A stretch of DNA of 45,738 nt from positions 1 through 45,738 of the forward strand of contig CAKZQC010000005.1 of the NCBI GenBank assembly GCA_937139495.1. The letters run 5' to 3'. The notes under the pieces are model-generated. The model did not search any database. It was not told where the DNA came from and saw nothing but the letters and a program-made list of their open reading frames with translations. A program made the translations under genes and the position numbers. Numbering within the stretch: position 1 is the stretch's first letter; the number at the start of each line of letters is the position of its first letter. Positions 8,526 through 17,810 of this stretch are shown here, one piece after another. The stretch comes from an uncultured Saprospiraceae bacterium. Lineage in GTDB: Bacteria; Bacteroidota; Bacteroidia; Chitinophagales; Saprospiraceae.

Positions 8526-11500
8526 ATGTATCGTATGTCTTTTACTCTCCTAAAGTGCAGCCTTTTACTAAGTTGTTTTTTGACTTTTTCCGCTACTATT
8601 TTGGCGCAAGCCCCTGGAAATGTCAATACCGACTTGCAAGTTTGGCTCAAAGCCAACGACCTCAACCCCGCCGATCCGACTAACACTACCGACAACTGGC
8701 CAGATGCTAGTGGCAACAATAATGATGGTTTGTATCAAAGTCCTTACTATTATGAGGTAACCAGCCTCATCAATTTCAATAAAACGGTAACATTTAATGA
8801 TGAGTGGTTTAGTATTCCATTCGACATTAATACACCTGACCTAAATGTTTTTGTTGTGTATGAAAACACAACTGCCAATACTGCACTATGGGGCAACCAC
8901 TTATCAACTAGCGGCTCACACAAGGGGCGACAAGTCAAGAGTAATAATTACACCCCAAACCCAACAGGTACAGCTGTACCTTACTCTGGCGCCAATACCG
9001 TTGGAGATATTTATATCAACCACTTTGATATAACAAACAGTGCTGCTTCTTCTTTCTATATCAATGGGGCAAGCAATCCTTATACTGATGGAGGTTCCGT
9101 CAGCCCAAATGACGCTACCAACAATACGTTAGCTGATAGTGTATTTTTGGGAATCACCTCCAAAAACAATCCACCTCCGACTACTTCTACAGGAACGGTT
9201 ATTATTGCGGAGTTCATTATCTATGACGGAGATCTTACGCAAACGGAACGAGAGAAAATCAATTCTTACTTGGCTATCAAGTATGGAATTACCTTAGCGC
9301 ACGATTACCAGTTGAGTAATGGTACTACTGTCTGGAGCCAAACTGCTGCCAGTGCACCTTCTAGTAGTCCAGATAATTACACGAACAATATAGCGGGTAT
9401 TGCTCATGACAATGGCTCACTATTGGAGCAAGTTAAATCCACTACCAGCAATGCTACTACAGATCTTATTATAGAAAAAACAGGTGGTGTTATGCCTAAC
9501 AACACTGCTCTAGTGTGGGGGCAAAATGGACGTGTTACAAACAATACTTTTAGTCTACAAAGTAGCCAAAATTATTTTATACGAGGGGATAGAATTCGAA
9601 GAATATGGCAATGTCAAAAAACAGGTTCTGTTAATGGTTTTGATATAGAATTGCCTGCTACGCTTCCAACAGACTTCAATACTAATAATATAGTTCTGCT
9701 AGTTTCTGATGATGACAATTTCAATTCTAATGTGAGCTCATTTGCATTTACCAATGGCAAGGCAACCAATGTACAAATAGAAGATGGACAGTTTGTGACC
9801 ATAGCCAAACTAGATGTAGGCTTATGGGTCAAAGCAGACGCTGCCGACAATCAAGTAACAGCAGGAAGAATTGATACTTGGGTAGATAATCTTGGGGGTG
9901 CTAACACCTTGACGAGTCCCGCCACAGCTTCAGAAAAACCTGAATTTGTAGCTGGTGTGAGTGCCAGTGCCATTAATTTCAACCCCTACTTAACATTCAA
10001 CCAATCAACTCCAAGAGGACAATACATCTCCAAAAATAACTATGCAGGTTTTGGCGACGAAGCCTCTATATTCATGGCAGCAAGAAGAAAAAGCAGCCCT
10101 GCACTCAATGATGATGAAACCCTAATTTCCTATGCGGTTCCTTCAGAGTTTAATGAATTTTTGATACTCAAACCAGAAAATATAACCTTAGCTATTGATC
10201 AGACCACATTTACAAGTGGTCAGAGTACCAACGTAAACATGGTTGGCAACGCACCTAGTGTATTGAGTTACATACAAGGAGACGAAGTCCGACTTAATGC
10301 CGATGCGACCAATACGAACTATAAAAATAATTACAATATAAAATCAGGTGGCACATTAGTGTTTGGTCAAGACCAAGATGTTTTGGGTGGCGGATTTGAC
10401 TCCGACCAAGAATACCGAGGTGATATTGCGGAAGTAATTGTATTCAATACTACTGCATCTAACGATGATGTTGATATTATAGAATCCTACTTGGGTATCA
10501 AGTACGGCACTACACTTGACGAAGATTACTACCTATCTGATCACAACAGAACATGGAATCAATCCTCAAATGCTACCTATCATAATAAAGTAGCAGGTAT
10601 TGGTAGAGATGATTACTTGCAGCTGAATCAGCTCAAATCTCGTAGCCAAAGTACCGGAGATATTTTTGTAACCATGGAACAGACTAGTGGTAGTTTTGCC
10701 CATGATAAATCGCACTTAATCTGGGGAGAAAACAACGGTGATTATGATGATTTTTCTGCCATAAGTAGTACAGGAATTACCGCCTCCGACAAAGTATGGA
10801 AAGTTGCCAATTACAATAATAATATCACTGGAGTACGAGTAGTAATGGAAATACCTGCGTCATGGGCTGGACAAAATTTCATACCAGTACTAGTGATTGC
10901 TAATAGTGCCAATCTACGAGCATCAACTACAACAGTAAGTGCTGCTAACACGACTGCCACCACTATTATTTTTGAGAATGTTACTTTTACTGATGGTCAA
11001 TATTTCACCTTAGGATATGAAGAAAATACAACGTTTGTGAATAACACTGCCACGGCCCCACTTACATTTGAGGGTTGTATTGGCGATAGTATTACCTTCT
11101 TTTACAATAACTTTTTGTTGCACCCCAACACTATAAAAGTAACGAATGCTACGGGGGGCAGCTTTACGGTACCAAGTATTCCTGATGCCCCATCAGGATC
11201 TGTAGGAACGTATAGCGGAAAAATTAGTTTTGTAGTCCCTAGCAATGCTTATTCAGGTACCGTTACGTTACTCAGCGGTACTATACCTTTATTCAGCAAA
11301 CAAAATTTCATTGTACACAATCCTTATGTGGACTTTTTCCCTGCTACTTCACCTGTCTGTGCTATGGATACGGTCAGTTTGATAGGCGTGCCGATGGGAG
11401 GGGTTTTTAGTAGTCCTAGTTCCAACCTAATTTCCAATGATAGTATAGTGGGATTAGAAGCCAACTGGGGACCAACCAATGGTATTGTTTCATCTCCTTC

Positions 11501-14500
11501 TGTTAGTTATGCTTATACCCCCAACTACACAGACGGTACTGCTTGCCCTGCTCCTATTGTCTCCACCAAATCCATAGATATACGAGACAACCGCTTGGAT
11601 GGCTTAATCTTTAATTACATTATTACTGCTGATCAAGTAGCAGGAGTTGGTGATCGCAAAAAATTGACATTAGGGATTGGATCTAGTGATAGTACATTTC
11701 AGTCTATTACGCCGTTTATACCGAATGGCAGTACTTTTTCGTATGAGTTTTACGGTACTTACGTAACCGATACCGCCAGCTCTTATACTTTCTTGACTGA
11801 TATTTCCCAAAAAGGGCGGTTCCCAATCACATTGGAATATAACAATGGCGGTTGTATTGGAAGAAACACAGGTATATTAGACATCTATCCTCCTTTACAA
11901 TTCCCAGGGTTAGCCGATACGCTTTGTGCTAGTGCTATGCCTTCTGTATTCACTAGAGATACTTTGCCAGAATACAGAGATACGACTATTGTTCAAACTT
12001 ATCCTAGCGGTTCTTCTAGCACAACCACTGTTACCACTCGCTACAATCAAGTAACTCAAGTGCTAACAGACGACCCTGCTTTTCAGAGTTCTATTACGCA
12101 AGTTGGTACAGTCAAAAACAACGAGACATTCCAATTCGACCCAAATCCAATTCCAGCAGGAACACCCTTTGTAGCAATACAGATGTTGTACAAAACAACA
12201 ACGACTATTGATACCAACGGTACCAATGCGAGTGTAGACTCGTTTAATATTCTTGCCTTTGATACCATTTATATAGAGGCACGTCCTGTACCAATGATTT
12301 CTAACCTAAATTCTGACTATTGTGCCAATGCTGTAACGGATACCTTGTTCCCAAGTCCCATATTTGAGAACCTTTCTACTACATTTTTTGTCCTCAAAGG
12401 CTACGATGGGTCCAATTATACTCTTAAAGATACCTTACGACAAGATACTTTATTGGATTTTGATTACCATTACAGACGTATGGTACCAGCACAAGACCGC
12501 AATCTATCCCTACAGTTGACTTATGTTGTCGATCGCTATGGCTGTAGAGATAGTACCATTGTTTACACACAAATAATAGCACCTGTACTGCCCAATATCT
12601 TGAACAACTCGCCTTATTGTACGAGTAGTTTACCTACTCCTATCAATGTAGGTTATAGTGGTTTGCCCCCTACGGGAGGTAGTGGTGTATTTTATAGTGC
12701 ACCAGGTTTGGATACGACCAATACGGGTTTTGGTATTTTCAATCCTCGTTTTGTTACACCAGGAGAAATACCGATTCGATTTGAGTACACTGATTTTTAT
12801 GGCTGTGTCCGTAGCGACTACGATACACTGATTGTCAGTCCACCACCTAATGTAGAATTGGTTGCTAATAATATTGGCGATACTTCTTTTTGTGCCAATG
12901 ATTCAAGTGTCCTCTTACGCACGCTTTTACTTCCTAACAATACTTTTGTTACCAACAATGTCATTTATACAGGACGTTCTGTTAGTGGCAACAGCTTCAA
13001 CCCAGCTACAGCTTTTGGTACAGGAGGAGGGACAACGACTTTAGAGACCATTTATACAGACAGTCTAGGCTGTAGAGGGTACGATACCCTTGTAGTTTTA
13101 ATCAACCCTATACCAACGTTACGTATTGACAGCTTCAACGGACTAGATGATATTACATTGGGTCGTACAGAACGGTTTGACCACAAATATTGCTACAATG
13201 ACTCCTCCTTCATCATAGGAGGGACACCGGGCCATCTCACAGAACAGCGTGGAATTATGAGTGGTGGTGGTGTTCTGCTTAGAGATAGTACCTACTATTA
13301 TGATCCTAGTTTTTTTGCACAAAACCAAACCAACATTGACTTAGTTACCTATCGTTTTACGGATAATCAAGGCTGTAGCAATATTGATTCCGTGCTAGTC
13401 ATTGTCGATTCTATACCCAATACTTCTATACAAGGTATTACATCGACTTACTGTCTCAACTCTCCGATTGATTCTATCAAGGGATTGCCTGACGACAATA
13501 TATTAGGAGGAACAAGCAATTATGGAGGTCCTGGCGTCAACCCCTCCAATGGAGCATTTTCACCCTTGCGGGCAGGTACAGGCGAAAAAATATTGAGCTA
13601 TAGCTACCAAGATGATGTAGGTTGCCGGAATACAACTTTTGATACCATTATTGTCAATGCCTTGCCAACGCCAAGCTTTAGTGGTTACCAAAACCAGTAC
13701 TGTACTGCCGCTGTCGATGATACCTTGTGGAGCAATAATTTAGATACGCTCAGTTCTTCTTTCTTGTTCTATGGCAATATCATTTCAGACCCTACGGGGA
13801 TACTGAACCCTGACAACGATACCGCAGGCGTACAAACTATTTATTACAGCTACACCGATACGTCGGCTTGTACCAACATTGATAGTGTCAATATATTTAT
13901 ACACCCTACGCCCGAGATAGTCTTGAGTGGACTCGATTCTTCTTATTGTTTCAATGCTGTCAAAGATGAAATTTCGGTATTTCCAGCACCTGGCTTTTTG
14001 TCGAACAATGCGAGTGGGTTTAGCTACGTAGGCAATACTATTTCTTTTGCACCTAATGCCGACAGTGCTGGTATCAAGTCCTTTACTTATACCTACATAG
14101 ACTTAGCTACTGGCTGTTCCGATACCTTGAATGCTCGTACGTATGTGTACAAAGCACCTGTACCGACCTACACTGGACTGAATCGTTTTTATTGCGAAAC
14201 GCAAGATAGCTTCTTACTCAATGGACTTACTCCTGGTGGTTCATTCTCTGGCTTAGGAATTATTGCTGATACTGGCACTTACAAGTTTAGCCCTGCCAAA
14301 GCAGGTGCTGGATTCCATGACATTACTTATGCAGCACTAGATACTTTAGTTTATACAGGTACTACGCCCAATACTACCTTGGTATGTGCTGTAGATACAG
14401 TGGGTAGAGTAGAAGTCCGTGGGTTGCCTACTCCTGTGATTAGCAGTCCTAGCAATAATAGTAGATTTTGTAGCACCGATACCAGCGTATTGATTGCATC

Positions 14501-17087
14501 AAACACCATCAATAGCGTACTTGATAGTTTCTTTAGTTTGCAAGGAGGTATAGAAGCTCAGATTGATACCACATTAGATACCATTATTATTGGTGGAGTG
14601 GTGCGTTATTTCTTTGTATTTGACACCTTTTACTACTTCAATCCTGCACTAGCTACGACAGGAACTAACATTATCAACTACAAAGCGGTCAACAATTATG
14701 GTTGTGTGGATTCGCTCCAATACACCTACTTGGTAGATGGTTATAGCGACGCACAGTTTGCGATTGATACCGTACACTGTGAGTCCGATGCCCCGACGGT
14801 ATTGTTTGGCGTGCCTACAGGTGGAGCCTTCTCTAGGAATGGCAATGTCATTCCACAACCCTATTTCTTTGACCCTAACCCCAATTATATAGCAGGCGAC
14901 CCTAACAGTTCGATCAATACCGCTCAAGCCGATACGCTGATTTATACCGTACAGTTTGGTGCTTGTTTTGATTCGGACACACAGATTGTCAATACCAATC
15001 CTGTCCCTCAATTGGTACTAAATGGACCTTCGGTCTCCAATGAATACTGCTTGAGTACCGACACGATTAGCTTGACGATACAACCACTAGGTGGCACGCT
15101 TACTGGTCCAGGGGTCTTGTTTAGTCGAAACGATATGATTCTGAATATAGCAGGTGCTGGAAATCATACCTTGTACTATACCTATCAAGATACCACTACA
15201 AAATGTACCAACACGGTCACCGATACCTTCAAGGTTTATGGACAACCAGAAGTTAGCTTCTCGGCAGTTGGTGGCTGTCAATTGGATAGTATTTTATTCT
15301 GGCCCGACAATCAAATTTTGGGTCTAACCAACAAGTTTACCAATGGTCGTGATATTGATTCGATTACCGCTATTTATTGGGATTTTGAAGGCTTAGGTCT
15401 CAACAATACACCTAACTTAGCATCCAATACCGTTGACTCTATTCATCATATTTATTCTGGACCTGGAGTATATCAACCAAAATTGGTGGTCACCAATAGA
15501 GGCTTCTGTACCGATACCGCTACCGTTAGATTGGTTATTTCTCCACTGATTGTGAGCTACCCTTACGATGAGACATTCGACAACTCGAATGGCGATTGGT
15601 ATGCAGAAAACAGAGATGCTTCTAAGCCATTGTTATGGCAATGGGGTACCGACAATACTACGGCTGGTATCAACAGTGGCTCCAACCCTATTTGGGAAAC
15701 CAACCTGAATAATACTTATAGTACCAATGAAGATGGTTGGGTCTATAGTCCTTGTTTTGATTTAGATACATTGGCTCGCCCAATGCTCAAACTTGACTAC
15801 TGGTCAGATACTCGTCAAGGGCTAGATGGTGCTGTTATAGAGGTACAAGATGCTACTGGCAAATGGACACCACTCGGTCAAATTGGTAGAGGTAGCAACT
15901 GGTATAACAGCAGTATTATTACGGGTCAACCGGGAGATCAAAATATTGCACCACTCGGCTGGTCAGGCGAATCCAACAGTTGGGTAGATGCACGCTACAA
16001 GCTAGACGAGTTCCTGAAGAGCAATAGACACCTACGTATGCGTATTGCATTTGGTTCTCCTGCTATCAACTTATCTGATTATCAAGATGGATTTGCGTTT
16101 GACAATGTATGGATTGGGGATCGTACTAGAAATGTATTGTTAGAAACAACGTCTAATATTTCGTACCCCAATATGATGCAAATCAATAAACACGTCTATG
16201 ATTTGGCATTCCATAGTGAAGTGACCAAAGATGTTACGTTGGTACAATACAATCAAGTGGATCAGTTTTATCAAAACAATACTTCCATCACCAACAATGT
16301 AGAATATGTCTATGGCAACTCTGACCCTGCTAAGGCTTATATTGATGGGGAACCTGCCAATGTGCCGCTTTCTTGGTACTTATCTTCTATTGATTTTGAG
16401 ACCGAAATGCTCGAAACACCTAAGTTTTCAATAGATATAGACACGTTCTACACCAATTCGCAAAACTTGGTCGCTAGAGCAAGAATTACTGCCAACGAGG
16501 TTATGCCAAACAGCAACTATCGTATTCATACCATCATTACGGAAGATTCGCTGGTCTATCAGAATACTAGAGATATGATTCAGGCAGTCGCTCGTAAGGA
16601 CGACGAATCGAGCAATACTTATGCTAGAAATTGGGTAGCTGGACAATGGGAAGACGTACAACTCAACTGGAATCATGCTGCGGAAGGAGTCGCTTATAAC
16701 CCCGATCGTTTTCAAGTAGTTATATTTATTCAAGACTTAACGACGCGAGAGATATTCCAAGTAAAAAGTTCTAGAGATAAATCAGGTTATTTGGTACCCA
16801 CTCGCAAGCTCGAAGATGCGAACAACCTAGCGATTATTGCCAACATGAACTTGTATCCAAACCCTGCTAGAGATTACTTCCAAGTCGATTTGGAACAAAC
16901 CTTGACCGAAGATTATCAATGGAAATTGGTGGACTTGCGTGGCGTAGAAATACAGTCTGGCAATATGAACGTAGGCGATACACAAGTGACGGTACAAAAC
17001 GATCAATTGCCAACAGGTATTTATATCTTTACCTTGACCAATGGACGTGTATTTTCACAACGAAAAGTAGTGATCAATAACCAATAG
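8526..17087 (+). CDS. Giant T9SS-exported multidomain surface protein
   Basis: 2853 aa from the ATG at 8526, which opens a good signal peptide (LLKCSLLLSCFLTFSATILAQ); a TTG 39 bases upstream is less likely. Two LamG-like/DUF8202-type modules come first (about 8625-9800 and 9815-11030), each with a SYLxIKYGxTL segment. Then a long chain of Ig-like modules (about 11060-15240), most opening with an aromatic residue-Cys pair (YC/FC) and DT-rich strands. A PKD-like domain (about 15240-15540), a carbohydrate-binding or MAM-like domain (about 15550-16150) and an Omp28-like stretch (about 16150-16800) follow. The last 80 residues are a T9SS type A sorting domain (LYPNPARDYF, then LPTGIYIFTL). It should cross the outer membrane by T9SS and stay on the surface or be released. 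Adhesion or carbohydrate binding is likely, not shown. It stands alone, closed by a strong terminator. Confidence 0.93.
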   Translation: MYRMSFTLLKCSLLLSCFLTFSATILAQAPGNVNTDLQVWLKANDLNPADPTNTTDNWPDASGNNNDGLYQSPYYYEVTSLINFNKTVTFNDEWFSIPFDINTPDLNVFVVYENTTANTALWGNHLSTSGSHKGRQVKSNNYTPNPTGTAVPYSGANTVGDIYINHFDITNSAASSFYINGASNPYTDGGSVSPNDATNNTLADSVFLGITSKNNPPPTTSTGTVIIAEFIIYDGDLTQTEREKINSYLAIKYGITLAHDYQLSNGTTVWSQTAASAPSSSPDNYTNNIAGIAHDNGSLLEQVKSTTSNATTDLIIEKTGGVMPNNTALVWGQNGRVTNNTFSLQSSQNYFIRGDRIRRIWQCQKTGSVNGFDIELPATLPTDFNTNNIVLLVSDDDNFNSNVSSFAFTNGKATNVQIEDGQFVTIAKLDVGLWVKADAADNQVTAGRIDTWVDNLGGANTLTSPATASEKPEFVAGVSASAINFNPYLTFNQSTPRGQYISKNNYAGFGDEASIFMAARRKSSPALNDDETLISYAVPSEFNEFLILKPENITLAIDQTTFTSGQSTNVNMVGNAPSVLSYIQGDEVRLNADATNTNYKNNYNIKSGGTLVFGQDQDVLGGGFDSDQEYRGDIAEVIVFNTTASNDDVDIIESYLGIKYGTTLDEDYYLSDHNRTWNQSSNATYHNKVAGIGRDDYLQLNQLKSRSQSTGDIFVTMEQTSGSFAHDKSHLIWGENNGDYDDFSAISSTGITASDKVWKVANYNNNITGVRVVMEIPASWAGQNFIPVLVIANSANLRASTTTVSAANTTATTIIFENVTFTDGQYFTLGYEENTTFVNNTATAPLTFEGCIGDSITFFYNNFLLHPNTIKVTNATGGSFTVPSIPDAPSGSVGTYSGKISFVVPSNAYSGTVTLLSGTIPLFSKQNFIVHNPYVDFFPATSPVCAMDTVSLIGVPMGGVFSSPSSNLISNDSIVGLEANWGPTNGIVSSPSVSYAYTPNYTDGTACPAPIVSTKSIDIRDNRLDGLIFNYIITADQVAGVGDRKKLTLGIGSSDSTFQSITPFIPNGSTFSYEFYGTYVTDTASSYTFLTDISQKGRFPITLEYNNGGCIGRNTGILDIYPPLQFPGLADTLCASAMPSVFTRDTLPEYRDTTIVQTYPSGSSSTTTVTTRYNQVTQVLTDDPAFQSSITQVGTVKNNETFQFDPNPIPAGTPFVAIQMLYKTTTTIDTNGTNASVDSFNILAFDTIYIEARPVPMISNLNSDYCANAVTDTLFPSPIFENLSTTFFVLKGYDGSNYTLKDTLRQDTLLDFDYHYRRMVPAQDRNLSLQLTYVVDRYGCRDSTIVYTQIIAPVLPNILNNSPYCTSSLPTPINVGYSGLPPTGGSGVFYSAPGLDTTNTGFGIFNPRFVTPGEIPIRFEYTDFYGCVRSDYDTLIVSPPPNVELVANNIGDTSFCANDSSVLLRTLLLPNNTFVTNNVIYTGRSVSGNSFNPATAFGTGGGTTTLETIYTDSLGCRGYDTLVVLINPIPTLRIDSFNGLDDITLGRTERFDHKYCYNDSSFIIGGTPGHLTEQRGIMSGGGVLLRDSTYYYDPSFFAQNQTNIDLVTYRFTDNQGCSNIDSVLVIVDSIPNTSIQGITSTYCLNSPIDSIKGLPDDNILGGTSNYGGPGVNPSNGAFSPLRAGTGEKILSYSYQDDVGCRNTTFDTIIVNALPTPSFSGYQNQYCTAAVDDTLWSNNLDTLSSSFLFYGNIISDPTGILNPDNDTAGVQTIYYSYTDTSACTNIDSVNIFIHPTPEIVLSGLDSSYCFNAVKDEISVFPAPGFLSNNASGFSYVGNTISFAPNADSAGIKSFTYTYIDLATGCSDTLNARTYVYKAPVPTYTGLNRFYCETQDSFLLNGLTPGGSFSGLGIIADTGTYKFSPAKAGAGFHDITYAALDTLVYTGTTPNTTLVCAVDTVGRVEVRGLPTPVISSPSNNSRFCSTDTSVLIASNTINSVLDSFFSLQGGIEAQIDTTLDTIIIGGVVRYFFVFDTFYYFNPALATTGTNIINYKAVNNYGCVDSLQYTYLVDGYSDAQFAIDTVHCESDAPTVLFGVPTGGAFSRNGNVIPQPYFFDPNPNYIAGDPNSSINTAQADTLIYTVQFGACFDSDTQIVNTNPVPQLVLNGPSVSNEYCLSTDTISLTIQPLGGTLTGPGVLFSRNDMILNIAGAGNHTLYYTYQDTTTKCTNTVTDTFKVYGQPEVSFSAVGGCQLDSILFWPDNQILGLTNKFTNGRDIDSITAIYWDFEGLGLNNTPNLASNTVDSIHHIYSGPGVYQPKLVVTNRGFCTDTATVRLVISPLIVSYPYDETFDNSNGDWYAENRDASKPLLWQWGTDNTTAGINSGSNPIWETNLNNTYSTNEDGWVYSPCFDLDTLARPMLKLDYWSDTRQGLDGAVIEVQDATGKWTPLGQIGRGSNWYNSSIITGQPGDQNIAPLGWSGESNSWVDARYKLDEFLKSNRHLRMRIAFGSPAINLSDYQDGFAFDNVWIGDRTRNVLLETTSNISYPNMMQINKHVYDLAFHSEVTKDVTLVQYNQVDQFYQNNTSITNNVEYVYGNSDPAKAYIDGEPANVPLSWYLSSIDFETEMLETPKFSIDIDTFYTNSQNLVARARITANEVMPNSNYRIHTIITEDSLVYQNTRDMIQAVARKDDESSNTYARNWVAGQWEDVQLNWNHAAEGVAYNPDRFQVVIFIQDLTTREIFQVKSSRDKSGYLVPTRKLEDANNLAIIANMNLYPNPARDYFQVDLEQTLTEDYQWKLVDLRGVEIQSGNMNVGDTQVTVQNDQLPTGIYIFTLTNGRVFSQRKVVINNQ
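12300..15300 (+). repeat. Tandem Ig-like repeat array inside the giant protein
   Basis: A Cys codon after an aromatic or His residue recurs near 12,315, 12,612, 12,887, 13,188, 13,446, 13,696, 13,942, 14,190, 14,463, 14,772 and 15,042, a spacing of roughly 245-310 bases (80-105 residues). Examples are SDYCANAVTDTL, NQYCTAAVDDTLW, SSYCFNAVKDE and NEYCLSTDTISL. Repeats differ clearly in sequence, so the array is old or diverged rather than a fresh tandem duplication. Confidence 0.8.
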
Positions 17088-17114
17088 AAACCAATTGACA
17101 CGCTCTTCGTTTAT

Positions 17115-17151
17115 AATAGCAATTACCTATCCTTAGGTAATTGCTATTTTT
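17115..17151 (+). terminator. Strong intrinsic terminator after the giant gene
   Basis: A perfect 15-bp stem: AATAGCAATTACCTA (17115-17129), loop TCCT, TAGGTAATTGCTATT (17134-17148), followed by more T. It lies 28 bases after the stop of the giant gene and before the next gene, so it separates the two transcripts or attenuates the second. Confidence 0.85.
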
Positions 17152-17177
17152 CATTTCAGACCTTATTTATATTCTCT

Positions 17178-17720
17178 ATGTCACCATACTTTTACTTCCT
17201 ATTATTGTTCTTTTATACGACTTGGCTATCAGCTCAAAATGTAGGAATTGACACCCTTCCGACCACTACTTTTATGAAGCCTCTAGCTGTCGGAAAGTAT
17301 AGTATTGCCTTAGGCAATGGCACGATTGCTTATTCTTGTGGCGAGTGGGTTTTAGGCAGTTATAACACGCCTTATTTTCCGATTGACGGTAGTCAATATC
17401 ATGGTCTTGATAGATTGTTTGTATTGGGGAATGGCACCAGCGATTCGACTCGCTCCAATGCGCTAACCATCTACAAAAATGGTAGTATCAATATCAATGA
17501 TAGCTATCAGTTGCCTAACCTAGACGGCAAAGCAGGTCAAGTATTGACTACTGATGGCAAGGGGCTTGTACGTTGGCAATATCCAACGATAAGCACGACT
17601 TCTATTCCTAAAAACACAGCGGACACGAGCGGCAATCTAGGCGATATTCGCTGGGACGACCATTTCATTTACATCAAAACCAAACAAGGTTGGAAACGAA
17701 CTACTTTAGCTACTTTTTGA
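17178..17720 (+). CDS. Small secreted tail-fibre/YadA-head-like protein
   Basis: 180 aa. Signal peptide at 1-20 (FYFLLLFFYTTWLSAQ). The mature part has short head-like motifs typical of trimeric fibres (ALGNGTIAYSCGEWVLGSYN, VLGNGTSDSTRSNALTIYKN) and the common Bacteroidota ending LTTDGKGLVRWQ... GNLGDIRWDDHFIYIKT-KQGWKRTTL. Proteins with this ending are often annotated as tail-fibre-domain or hypothetical proteins with a trimeric beta-fold. There is no T9SS sorting domain and no phage context. Its position after the giant surface protein hints at a surface role, but a terminator lies between them. Confidence 0.7.
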   Translation: MSPYFYFLLLFFYTTWLSAQNVGIDTLPTTTFMKPLAVGKYSIALGNGTIAYSCGEWVLGSYNTPYFPIDGSQYHGLDRLFVLGNGTSDSTRSNALTIYKNGSININDSYQLPNLDGKAGQVLTTDGKGLVRWQYPTISTTSIPKNTADTSGNLGDIRWDDHFIYIKTKQGWKRTTLATF

Positions 17721-17748
17721 GTTATGGCAATGCAAATGATTGAACATA

Positions 17749-17787
17749 AAACAGCCCCCTATTTCTTGTAGAAGTAGGAGGCTGTTT
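17749..17787. terminator. Bidirectional terminator between convergent genes
   Basis: AAACAGCCCCCTA (17749-17761) pairs with TAGGAGGCTGTTT (17775-17787) with a single mismatch; the loop is 13 bases. T-rich sequence follows on the plus side and A-rich sequence precedes it, so it can serve both the gene ending at 17720 and the one ending at 17811 on the other strand. Confidence 0.75.
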
Positions 17788-17810
17788 ATTTATATGGCAA
17801 TACAGAAAAA

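Noticed and set aside
12300..15300. Repeat array considered as a CRISPR array or recent tandem duplication
   Set aside because: Units are about 250-300 bases, in frame, and diverged in DNA sequence; they are protein modules, not CRISPR repeats.
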